This document shows positions 25,598-34,998 of a stretch of 64,000 nucleotides of DNA, one piece after another. How positions within the stretch are numbered: the stretch's first letter is position 1; each line of letters opens with the position of its first letter. Below the pieces are notes generated by a model. That model was given only the letters and a program-made list of their open reading frames with translations. It was not told the DNA's origin and did no database searches. The stretch comes from Pseudomonas sp. FP2309 (GTDB lineage: Bacteria > Pseudomonadota > Gammaproteobacteria > Pseudomonadales > Pseudomonadaceae), in contig NZ_CP117439.1 in NCBI RefSeq assembly GCF_030687575.1, positions 3,153,501 through 3,217,500 on the forward strand, given 5' to 3'. A program made the translations under genes and the position numbers.

Positions 25598-28500
25598 TCA
25601 AGCCGGTTGCAGCACCGACTGACCGCTCAACGCCAGGTCGAGCAATTCACGGTTGGCCACTGCATACATGGCGTAGTCCGTGCCGACCGCAGCACGAATT
25701 TCCACCATCATTGCGCGCCAGCGATCAGCCATGTCCTGGTGCTGCTCAAGCCACAGTGCCACACGGGCTTCCATGTCTTGTGGCGCGTCGGCCATTTGCA
25801 GAACAGCAATGGTGATCGCCCGTTGCTGCCAGTCCACATCGTCGCGGAACGCTTCGCGGGCCTGGGCCTGCCAGTTGTTGGCCACCGGCAGATCGCTGAT
25901 CTGCTGCAGGTACCATGGCAAGTCCAGCGCGCTGCCGACGGCGAAGTAAGCCTTGGCCACTTCGGCGGCGTCATGCCCGGTGACGTCAGCGGCTTCGATG
26001 ATCGGCAGCAAGGTGTACAGGTGCGTAGTGCCCGCCACCATACGGGCCAACAACTCAGGTACGCCGGCTTCGGTGTAAGCCTGGTAACGGGTCTGCCAGC
26101 CTTCGCGGGTCGGCCCTTCCAGCAGTTCGTCGAGCTTGAGGCCCAGCGCAGCCAGGTGCGGACCGAAGTGCGCGGTATCGCGCCCGGCGTCCTGCTCATT
26201 GCGGCGGCTGCGCAGGAACCAGCGCGTAGCACGACGCCCCAGGCGCATCAGCTCGTCCATCAGCTCCAGTTGCACCTCGGCAGACACCTGGTGGTCCAGG
26301 GCTTCGATCTGACGGAACCAGTGCGGGAGGTGGAAGATGTCACGCACGATCACATACGCACCCGCCACGTTCGCCGGGCTCATGCCGGTCGACTCTTTGA
26401 GGCGTTGAACGAAGGTGATGCCCATGTGGTTGACCAGATCGTTGGCGATCTGGGTGCTGACGATCTCGCGCTTGAGACGGTGGCGACGCATGGCCTCGGA
26501 GAACTTGGCCACCAGGCTTGGCGGGAACGCGGTCTCCATGTCGCGGGTCAGGTACTCGTCATCCGGCACCTGGGACTTGAGCAAGGCTTCCTTGAGGTCG
26601 ATTTTGCTGTAGGAGATCAACACCGACAGCTCCGGACGCGTCAGGCCCTTGCCGTTCGAAGCGCGCTCGGTGAGCTGCTCCTCGGTCGGCAGGTACTCGA
26701 TGGCGCGGTCCAGCTTGCCACGGCCTTCCAGGTCGCTCATCAGGCGCTTGTACTCGGCGGCGCGCTCGTAAGCCTTGCGCGCAGCCAGGGACAACGCCTG
26801 GGTTTGCTTGTAGTTGTTGCCCAACACCAGGCTGCCGACTTCGTCGGTCATGCTCGCCAGCAACTGGTTGCGTTGCTTGTCGGTCATGTCACCGGCCTGT
26901 ACCACTTCGTTGAGCAGGATCTTGATGTTCACTTCGTGGTCGGAGCAGTCCACACCACCGGCGTTGTCGATAAAGTCGGTGTTGGAACCGCCGCCATTGA
27001 GGCCGAATTCCACACGACCCAGTTGGGTCATGCCCAGGTTACCGCCCTCACCCACCACTTTGCAGCGCAGCTCGTTGCCATTGACGCGCAAGGCGTCGTT
27101 GGCCTTGTCGCCCACGTCGGCATGGCTTTCGGTGCTGGCCTTGACATAGGTGCCGATCCCGCCGTTCCACAACAGGTCCACCGGCGCCTTGAGCAAGGCA
27201 TTGAGCAGTTCGGTCGGGGTCAGCTTGTCGGCCTGGATGTCGAAGCGCTCTTTCATCTGCGGCGAGATGGCAATGCTTTTCGCGCTGCGCGAGAAAATAC
27301 CGCCGCCCTCGGACATGATGCTGGTGTCGTAATCGCTCCAGGCCGAACGCGGCAGCTCGAACATGCGCTGACGCTCAACGAAGCTGGTCGCCGGGTTCGG
27401 GTTCGGGTCGATGAAGATATGCAAGTGGTTGAAGGCCGCGACCAGTTGCAGCTTGTCCGACATCAACAGGCCGTTACCGAACACGTCACCGGCCATATCG
27501 CCGACGCCCACCACGGTGATGCTGTCTTCCTGCACATTGATGCCGCGCTCACGGAAATGGCGCTGCACACCCACCCACGCGCCCTTGGCGGTGATGCCCA
27601 TTTTCTTGTGGTCGTAACCGGCCGAACCACCGGAGGCAAACGCGTCGCCCAGCCAGAAGCCGTAGTCGATGGCGATGCCGTTGGCGATGTCGGAGAAGGT
27701 TGCGGTGCCCTTGTCCGCTGCGACTACCAGGTACGGGTCATCGTCGTCATGGCGCACGACGTTGGCCGGAGGCACCAGGGCGCCGTCCTTGAGGTTGTCG
27801 GTGATGTCCAGCAGGCCGGAAATGAAGATGCGGTAGCAGGCGATGCCTTCGGCCGCGATCTCGTCCCGGGTACCGCCCAACGGCAGGCGACGCGGCAGGA
27901 AACCGCCTTTGGCGCCCACCGGCACGATCACCGAGTTCTTCACCTGCTGGGCTTTTACCAGGCCCAGCACTTCGGTACGGAAGTCTTCTTCACGGTCGGA
28001 CCAGCGCAGGCCACCGCGCGCAACATTGCCGAAGCGCAGGTGCACACCCTCAACCCGTGGCGAGTAGACGAAGATTTCAAACTTCGGCACCGGCTTGGGC
28101 AGCTCGGGAATGGCACGTGGGTCGAACTTGAAGCTGAAGTAGGACTTGTTCTGGCCGTTGGCGTCGGTCTGGTAGAAGTTGGTGCGCAGGGTAGCCTTGA
28201 TCAGGTCCAGGTAGCGACGCAGGATGCGGTCTTCGTTGAGCACCTGAACATCGTCCAGGGCGCTGAGGATCGCTTGTTCCAGGCGCTGCTGCTTGTCGTC
28301 CAGATCGTCGGCGGTGAGCTTGCGCGCCAGGTAGAAGCGGGTCTTGAACAACCGGGTCAACTCGCGGGCGATGTCGGTGTGGTTGTTCAGGGTGCTGGCG
28401 ATATAACCCAGGTCGAAGCCCAGGCGGATCTGTTTCAGGTAACGGGCGTAGGCACGCAGCAACGCCACGTCGCGCCATGGCAGGCCGGCGGTCAGCACCA

Positions 28501-30466
28501 GGCGGTTGAACGCATCGTTCTCGGCATCGCCATGCACAATGTGCACGAACGCATCCTGCAGGGTGTCGTTGAGCTGCTGGATATCCAGGTTCACGCCTTC
28601 GGCGGCGATGAACGCAAAGTCATGGATCCAGAACTCACGGCCATTGGCATGACGCAGGCGATAGGGGAATTCACCCAGCACGCGCAGGCCGAGGTTTTCC
28701 AGGATCGGCAGCACATCGGACAGCGCCAGTGGGGTGTCGGCGTGGTAGAGCTTGCAATGCAGCTCACGCTGGCCGGAAACCTGGCCCAGCGGCTGATAGA
28801 AGCTCATCACCAGCGGGTTGGCTTCGGTCAGGCTGAGCAGGTGCTGCATGTCGACCACGGCCGAATGCGCGGCGAAACGCTCGCGGTAACCGGCCGGGAA
28901 GCCTTTCGGGAAGTCCGCCAGCACGTTGGTGCCCTGGGCTTCGCCGAAGCTTTCCACCACCAGGCTGGAGTAGTCGTCCTGCCAGCTGCGGCAGGCCTGC
29001 ACCACTTCTTTTTCCAGTTGCAGCGTGTCGATGTCGAGGCGGTTCTTCGGGTCTACCCGCAGAATCAGTTGGACACGGGCCAGTACCGATTCGGAGAAGA
29101 ACGTCCAGAATTCGCAGTCCGATGCTTTCAAACGATCCATCAGCACTTGCTGGATCTTCTGGCGCACTTCGGTGGAGTAGATATCGCGCGGCACATAGGC
29201 CAGGCAGTAGCAGAAACGGCCGTACGGGTCTTTGCGCAGGAACACGCGGATCTTGTTGCGTTCCTGGATCTGCACGATGGACATCACGGTGCTGAACAGC
29301 TCGTCGACCGGGGTCTGGAACAGGTCATCGCGGGGCAGCACTTCAACGACCTGCGCCAGCTCCTTGCCCAGGTGCGCCTTGGCCTGAAAGCCCGAACGGC
29401 GCTCAATCTCGGCGACTTTGCGGCGGATATAGGGGATGACCCGCACGCTTTCGCCATACACCGACGAGGTGTACAGGCCCATGAAGCGGTGTTCCTTGAT
29501 CACCTTGCCGTCGGCATCGATCTCGCGGATCGACACGTAGTCCGGGTAGGCCGGACGGTGCACGCGGCTTGGGTGCGCGGCCTTGGCGAACGACAGCACG
29601 GTCGGTTCACGCAGGTACGCCACGGCGTAGTCTTCGATGCGCAGGTCGTCGGCGGTCAGGCCGGCGCGCAGCAGTTTGGTCAGACCGAGGAAGGAGCTGG
29701 CGTCATATTCGATATGACCGCCGTCCGCCTCGTCACGTACCACGAATTCTTCATAGCCCAGGAAGGTGAAGTGGTTGCCCACCAACCATTCCAGGAAGTT
29801 CTTGATCTCGGCTTTTTCTTCGCCATCGATCTCGAACCGGCTGGCGTCGAGACCGGCCAGCAGGTCCTGGACCTTGGCTTTCATTGGCTCGAAATCGGCC
29901 ACGGCCACGCGCACTTCGCCCAATACCTGCTCGAGTTCTTTGCTCAGCACGCTCAGCTCGGCGGCGTTGGCGCAGCGGTCGATCTCCAGGTACATCAGCG
30001 ATTCTTGCCCGATGCATTCGCCCTGGGTGCCTTTTGGCAGGATTTCCAGCAGCTCGCCTTTGTTGCCGCGACGCACGCTGAGCACGGTGGTCTGCAAGGT
30101 GTGGATGCTGTAGCCGCGACGGTTCAGCTCGGTACGCACCGAGTCCACCAGGAACGGCAGGTCATGGTGCAGCACTTCGACCGCGGTGTGGGTCGACTGC
30201 CAGCCATGACGTTCGTAATCGGGGTTGTAGACCCGCACTTGCGGTTGGGTGTGATCGAAGCGCTCAAGCAAACGCCAGGCAGACAGGGTGCAACCGGCCA
30301 GGTCGGAAAGGCGACGCTGGGTCAGTTCGTCCAGGGAAATGATGCCGAAGAATTGTTCAGCGAACAGCGCCACTTGTGGCAGTGCCTGTTCACTGATGTG
30401 CTGCGCCAGTGCCGCTTGCAGTTGATGCTGGAAGTCGGCCTTGCTGGCTGCGGTGAAGAACGCCAT
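25598..30466 (-). CDS. gdhB: NAD-specific glutamate dehydrogenase, 180-kDa class
   Basis: A 1622-residue catabolic enzyme that converts glutamate to 2-oxoglutarate and ammonia, feeding arginine/glutamate carbon into the TCA cycle. It has a long N-terminal ACT-like regulatory region (to ~residue 700), a catalytic core with KNSVIVPVGAKGGFLPRRLP and VVAADKGTATFSDIANGIA, the NAD-binding segment VVGVGDMAGDVFGNG and a long C-terminal helical domain. Length matches the family (~1600). The start ATG 30466 has CGGAG upstream. In P. aeruginosa this enzyme is arginine-induced and allosterically activated; the same gene order (gdhB divergent from a small gene and the MoxR/Bat operon) is found there. Confidence 0.97.
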   Translation of the reverse strand: MAFFTAASKADFQHQLQAALAQHISEQALPQVALFAEQFFGIISLDELTQRRLSDLAGCTLSAWRLLERFDHTQPQVRVYNPDYERHGWQSTHTAVEVLHHDLPFLVDSVRTELNRRGYSIHTLQTTVLSVRRGNKGELLEILPKGTQGECIGQESLMYLEIDRCANAAELSVLSKELEQVLGEVRVAVADFEPMKAKVQDLLAGLDASRFEIDGEEKAEIKNFLEWLVGNHFTFLGYEEFVVRDEADGGHIEYDASSFLGLTKLLRAGLTADDLRIEDYAVAYLREPTVLSFAKAAHPSRVHRPAYPDYVSIREIDADGKVIKEHRFMGLYTSSVYGESVRVIPYIRRKVAEIERRSGFQAKAHLGKELAQVVEVLPRDDLFQTPVDELFSTVMSIVQIQERNKIRVFLRKDPYGRFCYCLAYVPRDIYSTEVRQKIQQVLMDRLKASDCEFWTFFSESVLARVQLILRVDPKNRLDIDTLQLEKEVVQACRSWQDDYSSLVVESFGEAQGTNVLADFPKGFPAGYRERFAAHSAVVDMQHLLSLTEANPLVMSFYQPLGQVSGQRELHCKLYHADTPLALSDVLPILENLGLRVLGEFPYRLRHANGREFWIHDFAFIAAEGVNLDIQQLNDTLQDAFVHIVHGDAENDAFNRLVLTAGLPWRDVALLRAYARYLKQIRLGFDLGYIASTLNNHTDIARELTRLFKTRFYLARKLTADDLDDKQQRLEQAILSALDDVQVLNEDRILRRYLDLIKATLRTNFYQTDANGQNKSYFSFKFDPRAIPELPKPVPKFEIFVYSPRVEGVHLRFGNVARGGLRWSDREEDFRTEVLGLVKAQQVKNSVIVPVGAKGGFLPRRLPLGGTRDEIAAEGIACYRIFISGLLDITDNLKDGALVPPANVVRHDDDDPYLVVAADKGTATFSDIANGIAIDYGFWLGDAFASGGSAGYDHKKMGITAKGAWVGVQRHFRERGINVQEDSITVVGVGDMAGDVFGNGLLMSDKLQLVAAFNHLHIFIDPNPNPATSFVERQRMFELPRSAWSDYDTSIMSEGGGIFSRSAKSIAISPQMKERFDIQADKLTPTELLNALLKAPVDLLWNGGIGTYVKASTESHADVGDKANDALRVNGNELRCKVVGEGGNLGMTQLGRVEFGLNGGGSNTDFIDNAGGVDCSDHEVNIKILLNEVVQAGDMTDKQRNQLLASMTDEVGSLVLGNNYKQTQALSLAARKAYERAAEYKRLMSDLEGRGKLDRAIEYLPTEEQLTERASNGKGLTRPELSVLISYSKIDLKEALLKSQVPDDEYLTRDMETAFPPSLVAKFSEAMRRHRLKREIVSTQIANDLVNHMGITFVQRLKESTGMSPANVAGAYVIVRDIFHLPHWFRQIEALDHQVSAEVQLELMDELMRLGRRATRWFLRSRRNEQDAGRDTAHFGPHLAALGLKLDELLEGPTREGWQTRYQAYTEAGVPELLARMVAGTTHLYTLLPIIEAADVTGHDAAEVAKAYFAVGSALDLPWYLQQISDLPVANNWQAQAREAFRDDVDWQQRAITIAVLQMADAPQDMEARVALWLEQHQDMADRWRAMMVEIRAAVGTDYAMYAVANRELLDLALSGQSVLQPA

Positions 30467-30770
30467 CTGTGGTACTCCGCTTGGGCTTGTTATTGATGGA
30501 AGCGTCGCGTGTTATCCCCTTGCGGGGAGACCGTCAGCGCTGATCGCTGGTAACGAGTTAAGCACCATAAACGAATCAGGGTGACAGGTGGGTGAAGCTG
30601 GACAGGACAGTCAGGTCACATACAACTTCCATAAGATGCGCATCCAGCCGGGTGACGGTACGACGGGCAGGTCAGACGCCTGGCCAATGCACATCCGTTG
30701 CGCAGCTTAGCGAGTGTAGGAAGACCACTCTTGCAGCGCTGCGACATATTCGGTCATCGGTAAGCAGGGT

Positions 30771-30800
30771 CCAGGTTGCGACGGGTGCAACCCTGGTTTT
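30771..30800 (+). terminator. Orphan terminator-like hairpin
   Basis: CCAGGTTGC (30771-30779) pairs with GCAACCCTGG (30787-30796, one bulged C) and is followed by TTTT. No protein gene precedes it on this strand: upstream is only the divergent gdhB. It may end a small RNA transcribed within 30467-30800. The rest of the 491-bp gap 30467-30957 shows no gene I can support. Confidence 0.4.
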
Positions 30801-30957
30801 GCGGCGCCGAAACAGGCGATTTTCACCGCTCTGAGTACTGAAAATGACTGATTTTACCCGCCAGGTCATGCCCAACGCGTGACACAGGATGCAGCAGAAC
30901 ATTCGCCACAATGGCACAATTGCCTCGCGCAACGCCCCACCCCACCCAGGATTCCCC

Positions 30958-31311
30958 ATGCTGCAGCTGAAAACCGACGCCCTGATGGCCACCCCGTGTG
31001 ACGACGAAGAAGACAACATGGCCATGCTTTGCTGCCACGGCAAGAACGGCGAGATGTTCATGCTGACCCGTTATCCGGACGAAGATGAAGTGGAACTGAC
31101 CTGGGATTACGAGCCCTCGACCCTGGACGGGCTGAAGGTCACGCTGGGCGCCACCACCCTGCTGGTACAGCTCGCGGCCGGTGATGCCGATGCACTGGGC
31201 GGCAAGGATCAGTTGCAAATCACCCACGCCACGGCCGCATCCGACCTGGCCGAGGTGGAAGAAACCTTGCAGAACATCCTCAAGGGCACGGGCACCTACA
31301 CCCGGCTCTAA
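30958..31311 (+). CDS. Small conserved Pseudomonas protein beside gdhB
   Basis: A 117-residue acidic cytoplasmic protein (MLQLKTDALMATPCDDEED, then MAMLCCHGKNGEMFMLTRYPDEDEVELTWDYEP). The start ATG 30958 has AGGA 7 nt upstream; a longer upstream frame lacks a ribosome site. I know no function or domain name. The position between gdhB and the MoxR/Bat operon is conserved in P. aeruginosa, suggesting it belongs to that neighbourhood. It is separated from the MoxR gene by 217 bp, so it may be its own unit. Acidic clusters and paired Cys (ATPCD, LCCHG) are the only notable features. Confidence 0.75.
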   Translation: MLQLKTDALMATPCDDEEDNMAMLCCHGKNGEMFMLTRYPDEDEVELTWDYEPSTLDGLKVTLGATTLLVQLAAGDADALGGKDQLQITHATAASDLAEVEETLQNILKGTGTYTRL

Positions 31312-31528
31312 GCGGGTTTGCGAGCGGCATGGTGCTATTTGGGGTGAACGGGCCTGTCGTTGGGGTGAGCGCCCCCCCCATCGCGGCCTACACAAAAATC
31401 CTACAAGTTTTGCCAAAAATACCCGTTACGTCGTTAGTCGCCGTACCCCTCGATGCATTAAAGTAATGCCCCCCAGCCCGGTGTTTGCCTCACCGCACAC
31501 GGGCTCATCTTTCCAGGAACCGTCATCG

Positions 31529-32488
31529 ATGGAACATCGTGAAGCGCTGCTCGCGCTGCGAACCTTTCTTTCTACGCAGATTCTCGGCCAGGAAAAACTC
31601 ATCGATCGCCTGCTGATCGCCTTGCTTGCCGACGGCCATATGCTGGTAGAAGGCGCGCCGGGCCTGGCCAAGACCAAGGCCATCAAAGAGTTGGCCGAGG
31701 GCATTGAAGCGCAGTTCCATCGTATCCAGTTCACCCCCGACCTGTTGCCCGCCGACATCACCGGCACCGAGATCTATCGCCCGGAAACCGGCAGCTTCGT
31801 GTTCCAGCAAGGGCCGATCTTCCACAACCTGGTGCTGGCGGACGAAATCAACCGCGCACCGGCCAAGGTGCAGTCGGCATTGCTCGAGGCCATGGCCGAG
31901 CGCCAGGTCAGCGTGGGCCGCAGTACCTATGACCTGTCGCCGCTGTTTCTGGTGATGGCCACGCAAAACCCCATCGAGCAGGAAGGCACCTACCCATTGC
32001 CCGAGGCTCAGCTCGACCGCTTCCTGATGCACGTCAAAATCGGTTTTCCGGACGCCGCCGTAGAGCGCCGTATCCTGCAACAGGCCCGTGGCGAAGCCCT
32101 CAATGGGGAAACCAAACCCGAACGCCGCGTCAGCCAGCAGGCGATCTTCGCCGCGCGCAAGGAAATCCTCGGCCTGTACATGGCCGACGCGGTGGAGGAA
32201 TACCTGGTGCAATTGGTCATGGCCACGCGCACGCCGGCCAAGTTCGACCCCGAGATGGCCGAGTGGATCGCCTATGGCGCCAGCCCGCGCGGTTCCATTG
32301 CCCTGGACCGCTGCGCGCGCGCCCATGCCTGGCTGGCCGGTCGCGACTTCGTCAGCCCGGAAGATATCCAGGCCGTGCTGTTCGACGTGCTGCGCCACCG
32401 CATTATCTTGTCGTTCGAGGCCGAAGCCGCCGGCATTGACCAGGATCGCGTGGTGCAGCGCATTCTCGACGTCGTTGCCGTCGCTTGA
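31529..32488 (+). CDS. MoxR-family AAA+ ATPase
   Basis: A 319-residue AAA+ protein. It has Walker A variant EGAPGLAKTKAIKEL (GxxGxxKT), Walker B LVLADEINRAPAKVQSALLEAM, sensor 1 MATQNPIEQEGTYPLPEAQLDRF and a C-terminal lid with GASPRGSIALDRCARA (sensor 2 Arg). MoxR proteins are chaperones that act with VWA-domain partners, here encoded downstream. The start ATG 31529 (MEHREALLALRTFLS) has AGGA upstream; the frame is open to 31181 but that part is out of keeping with the family. It is the first gene of a six-gene operon whose cistrons overlap by 4-8 bases (the MoxR/DUF58 junction is 5 bp apart). Confidence 0.92.
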   Translation: MEHREALLALRTFLSTQILGQEKLIDRLLIALLADGHMLVEGAPGLAKTKAIKELAEGIEAQFHRIQFTPDLLPADITGTEIYRPETGSFVFQQGPIFHNLVLADEINRAPAKVQSALLEAMAERQVSVGRSTYDLSPLFLVMATQNPIEQEGTYPLPEAQLDRFLMHVKIGFPDAAVERRILQQARGEALNGETKPERRVSQQAIFAARKEILGLYMADAVEEYLVQLVMATRTPAKFDPEMAEWIAYGASPRGSIALDRCARAHAWLAGRDFVSPEDIQAVLFDVLRHRIILSFEAEAAGIDQDRVVQRILDVVAVA

Positions 32489-32493
32489 AGTCG

Positions 32494-33426
32494 ATGAACG
32501 CCGGCGATGGTATCCGCGTCACGCTCAGTGAGCTGATTGAGATGCGCCACCGCGTGCGCGAAGTGCAGCTGTTTTCCACGCCCAGCCAGCGCAGCCCCTT
32601 GATCGGCCTGCACCACTCCAAGCTGCGTGGGCGCGGGGTCGATTTCGACCAAGTGCGCGTCTACCAGGCCGGCGACGATGTGCGCACCATCGACTGGCGG
32701 GTGACGGCACGCACCCAGGAACCGCACACCAAGCTGTTCCACGAAGAGCGCGAACGCCCGATCTTCATCATGGTGGAGCAAAGCTGTCGGTTGTTTTTCG
32801 GGTCGGGCCAGATGTTCAAATCAGTGCTCGCCGCCCAGGCCGCGAGCCTGATTGGCTGGGCTGCCCTGGGGCACAACGACCGCGTCGGCGGGTTAGTGTT
32901 CGGCGACAACGAGCACTACGAAATCAAACCGCGACGCAGCAAGCAAAGCCTGCTGCAACTGCTGAACCGCCTGGTGCGGGTCAACCAGAGCCTCGACACG
33001 CAAACCCGCCCCGAAGCCGACGCCCTGGGCATGGCGTTGCGTCGAGGGCGCGAAGTGCTGCGCCCCGGCAGCCTGGTGATTGTGATCTGCGATGAGCGCG
33101 CCCTCACCGAAAGCGCCGAGCAACAATTAAGCCTGCTGTCGCGCCATTGCGACCTGCTGCTGTTACCGGTCTCCGACCCGCTGGACCACGCCCTGCCCGC
33201 CGCCGGGCTGCTGCGCTTCGCGCAACGAGGCGCATTGTTGGAACTGGACACCCTCAACGTCGACTTGCGCCAGGCCTACAAAGCCCAGGCCGAAGCGCGC
33301 ATCGCCCGCTGGGAATTGCTCGCGCAGAAGTTGCGCGTGTTGCTGATGCCCTTGAGCACCCAGAGCGAAATGGTCGAGCAACTGCGCGAATACCTCAACC
33401 CGCAACGCCCGGCCAAAAAACAATGA
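32494..33426 (+). CDS. DUF58 domain protein of the MoxR/Bat operon
   Basis: A 310-residue protein with the DUF58 signature GRGVDFDQVRVYQAGDDVRTIDWRVTARTQEPHTKLFHEERERP, followed by a degenerate VWA-like fold (IFIMVEQSCRLFFGSG in place of a standard MIDAS). The start is placed at ATG 32494, 5 bp after the moxR stop; a TTG at 32485 would overlap it. DUF58 proteins accompany MoxR ATPases in nearly all such clusters, and the pair is thought to act on an envelope or periplasmic target. Its stop overlaps the next start (ATGA). Confidence 0.88.
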   Translation: MNAGDGIRVTLSELIEMRHRVREVQLFSTPSQRSPLIGLHHSKLRGRGVDFDQVRVYQAGDDVRTIDWRVTARTQEPHTKLFHEERERPIFIMVEQSCRLFFGSGQMFKSVLAAQAASLIGWAALGHNDRVGGLVFGDNEHYEIKPRRSKQSLLQLLNRLVRVNQSLDTQTRPEADALGMALRRGREVLRPGSLVIVICDERALTESAEQQLSLLSRHCDLLLLPVSDPLDHALPAAGLLRFAQRGALLELDTLNVDLRQAYKAQAEARIARWELLAQKLRVLLMPLSTQSEMVEQLREYLNPQRPAKKQ

Positions 33427-33917
33427 GTAACCTCGACCAACTGCAACCGCTGATCGCCCCGCCGCCCATCGGCTTCTGGCCGCCCGCGCCGGGCTGGTGG
33501 TTACTGCTGCTGGTGATCCCGCTGCTCGGTTGGGGGTTGTGGTGGCTGCGCCGCTTTTTGCCCACGCGGCGCCCCCTCGCCCGCGCCGAACAACCGCTGG
33601 ACCCGCTGCGCATCGCCGCCCTGGCGGAACTGGCGCTGATGCCAAAGCCCTACGACGGCGCGCCTGCGGGAGCCTGGCTGCAACAACTCAATGGCCTGCT
33701 CAAGCGTTTGTGCCGCAACGACTACCCCTACAGCCAGAGCCACACGCTCAATGGGCGCAAATGGCTGGCCTTCCTTGATAACCGCTGCCCGGCCGCCGGC
33801 CTGACGCGCTGGATGGTACTGGTCGAAGGCGCCTACAAGCCCGAATGCAAGCTCGACGACAAGGCCATCGCCGGGCTGACCCAGGCGGTCGATACCTGGA
33901 TTCGCAAACATGTTTGA
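33423..33917 (+). CDS. DUF4381 membrane protein of the Bat operon
   Basis: A 164-residue protein with one N-terminal membrane helix (GWWLLLLVIPLLGWGLWWLRRFL, residues ~22-45) and a cytoplasmic helical domain (PYDGAPAGAWLQQLNGLLKRLC, LNGRKWLAFLDNR). This matches the DUF4381 genes that sit between the DUF58 and VWA genes of these operons. It starts within the DUF58 stop codon (ATGA) and overlaps the next VWA gene by 8 bp, so translation is coupled. No catalytic residues are evident; probably a scaffold for the VWA proteins. Confidence 0.85.
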   Translation: MSNLDQLQPLIAPPPIGFWPPAPGWWLLLLVIPLLGWGLWWLRRFLPTRRPLARAEQPLDPLRIAALAELALMPKPYDGAPAGAWLQQLNGLLKRLCRNDYPYSQSHTLNGRKWLAFLDNRCPAAGLTRWMVLVEGAYKPECKLDDKAIAGLTQAVDTWIRKHV

Positions 33918-34998
33918 ATTCGCCTGGCCGTGGATCTTCGTCCTGCTGCCCTTGCCCTGGGTGATGCGCTTGCTGCTTCCTGCGGCCGACAGCGGCGAGC
34001 CGGCCCTCAACATCAGCTACCTCAGCGACCTCGAAGGCTTGGCCAAGCGCCGTGCCCGCGTGAACCTGCCGGGCTGGCGCCAGCAAGCACCGTTCGTGGT
34101 GCTGTGGTTGCTGTTGCTGACCGCAGCCGCACGCCCGCAATGGCTCGGCGAACCGCTGCCGATTGCCGCCAGTGGCCGCGATTTGCTGGTGGCGGTGGAC
34201 GTGTCCGGCTCCATGGACTTTCCCGACATGCACTGGCAGGACGAAGACGTCAGCCGCCTGAGCCTGGTCAAGCACCTGCTCGGCGACTTCCTGGAAGGCC
34301 GCGACGGCGACCGCGTGGGCCTGATCCTGTTCGGCAGCCAGGCCTACCTGCAAGCACCACTGACCTTCGACCGGCGCACCGTCCGCAGCTGGCTGGATGA
34401 AGCGCGCATCGGTATCGCCGGCAAAAACACTGCGATTGGCGACGCCATCGGCCTGGCGCTCAAACGCCTGCGCCAGCGTCCTGCGCAAAGCCGCGTGCTG
34501 ATCCTGGTCACCGACGGCGCCAACAACGCCGGGCAGATCGACCCGTTGACCGCCGCGCGCCTGGCCGCCGAAGAAGGCGTGAAGATATACCCCATCGGCA
34601 TCGGCGCCGACCCTGAGCAAACCGGCTCCCTGGGCATCCTCGGCGTCAACCCGAGCCTGGACCTCGACGAGCCGGCGCTCAAGGCCATCGCCGCCGCCAC
34701 CGGCGGCGAGTATTTCCGTGCCCGCGATGGCGAAGAACTGCAAACCATCAAGGAAACCCTCGACAGGCTCGAACCCGTCGAACAGCAACCGACCCAGGCC
34801 CGTCCGGCCCAGGCCTTGTACAGCGGCCCGCTGGCCCTGGCGCTGATCCTGAGCATGCTGTTGGTGATTCAAGAGCGCTGGCCGAACAACGCCCTGCAAC
34901 GCGTCCTTAACAAACTGTCGAGCAAGGGGATCTTCCTGCAACAACACCCGCAATGGCGCCAACGCCTCAAACGACTGCGCTTGCGGAGGCGTCGATGA
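33910..34998 (+). CDS. batA: VWA-domain protein, BatA-like
   Basis: A 362-residue inner-membrane protein: an N-terminal membrane helix (WPWIFVLLPLPWVMRLLLP), a second near residues 60-75, a von Willebrand A domain and a C-terminal helix (LALALILSMLLVIQ). The MIDAS is intact: DVSGS at residues 97-101 (AVDVSGSMDF), the Thr of APLTFD and the Asp of LVTDGANN. BatA proteins of the Bacteroides aerotolerance type are predicted metal-dependent protein-binding modules working with MoxR. It ends in a ribosome-site-like GGAGG and overlaps the next gene by ATGA. Confidence 0.88.
   Translation: MFEFAWPWIFVLLPLPWVMRLLLPAADSGEPALNISYLSDLEGLAKRRARVNLPGWRQQAPFVVLWLLLLTAAARPQWLGEPLPIAASGRDLLVAVDVSGSMDFPDMHWQDEDVSRLSLVKHLLGDFLEGRDGDRVGLILFGSQAYLQAPLTFDRRTVRSWLDEARIGIAGKNTAIGDAIGLALKRLRQRPAQSRVLILVTDGANNAGQIDPLTAARLAAEEGVKIYPIGIGADPEQTGSLGILGVNPSLDLDEPALKAIAAATGGEYFRARDGEELQTIKETLDRLEPVEQQPTQARPAQALYSGPLALALILSMLLVIQERWPNNALQRVLNKLSSKGIFLQQHPQWRQRLKRLRLRRRR

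Noticed and set aside
25607..30496. A 1629-codon open frame antisense to gdhB.
   Set aside because: A shadow of gdhB for the same reason; the translation is His/Gln/Val-rich and low-complexity with no recognisable domain.
30592..30834. An 80-codon open frame on the + strand in the gdhB intergenic gap.
   Set aside because: No ribosome site, Arg/Ser/Thr-rich composition and no family resemblance; probably random.
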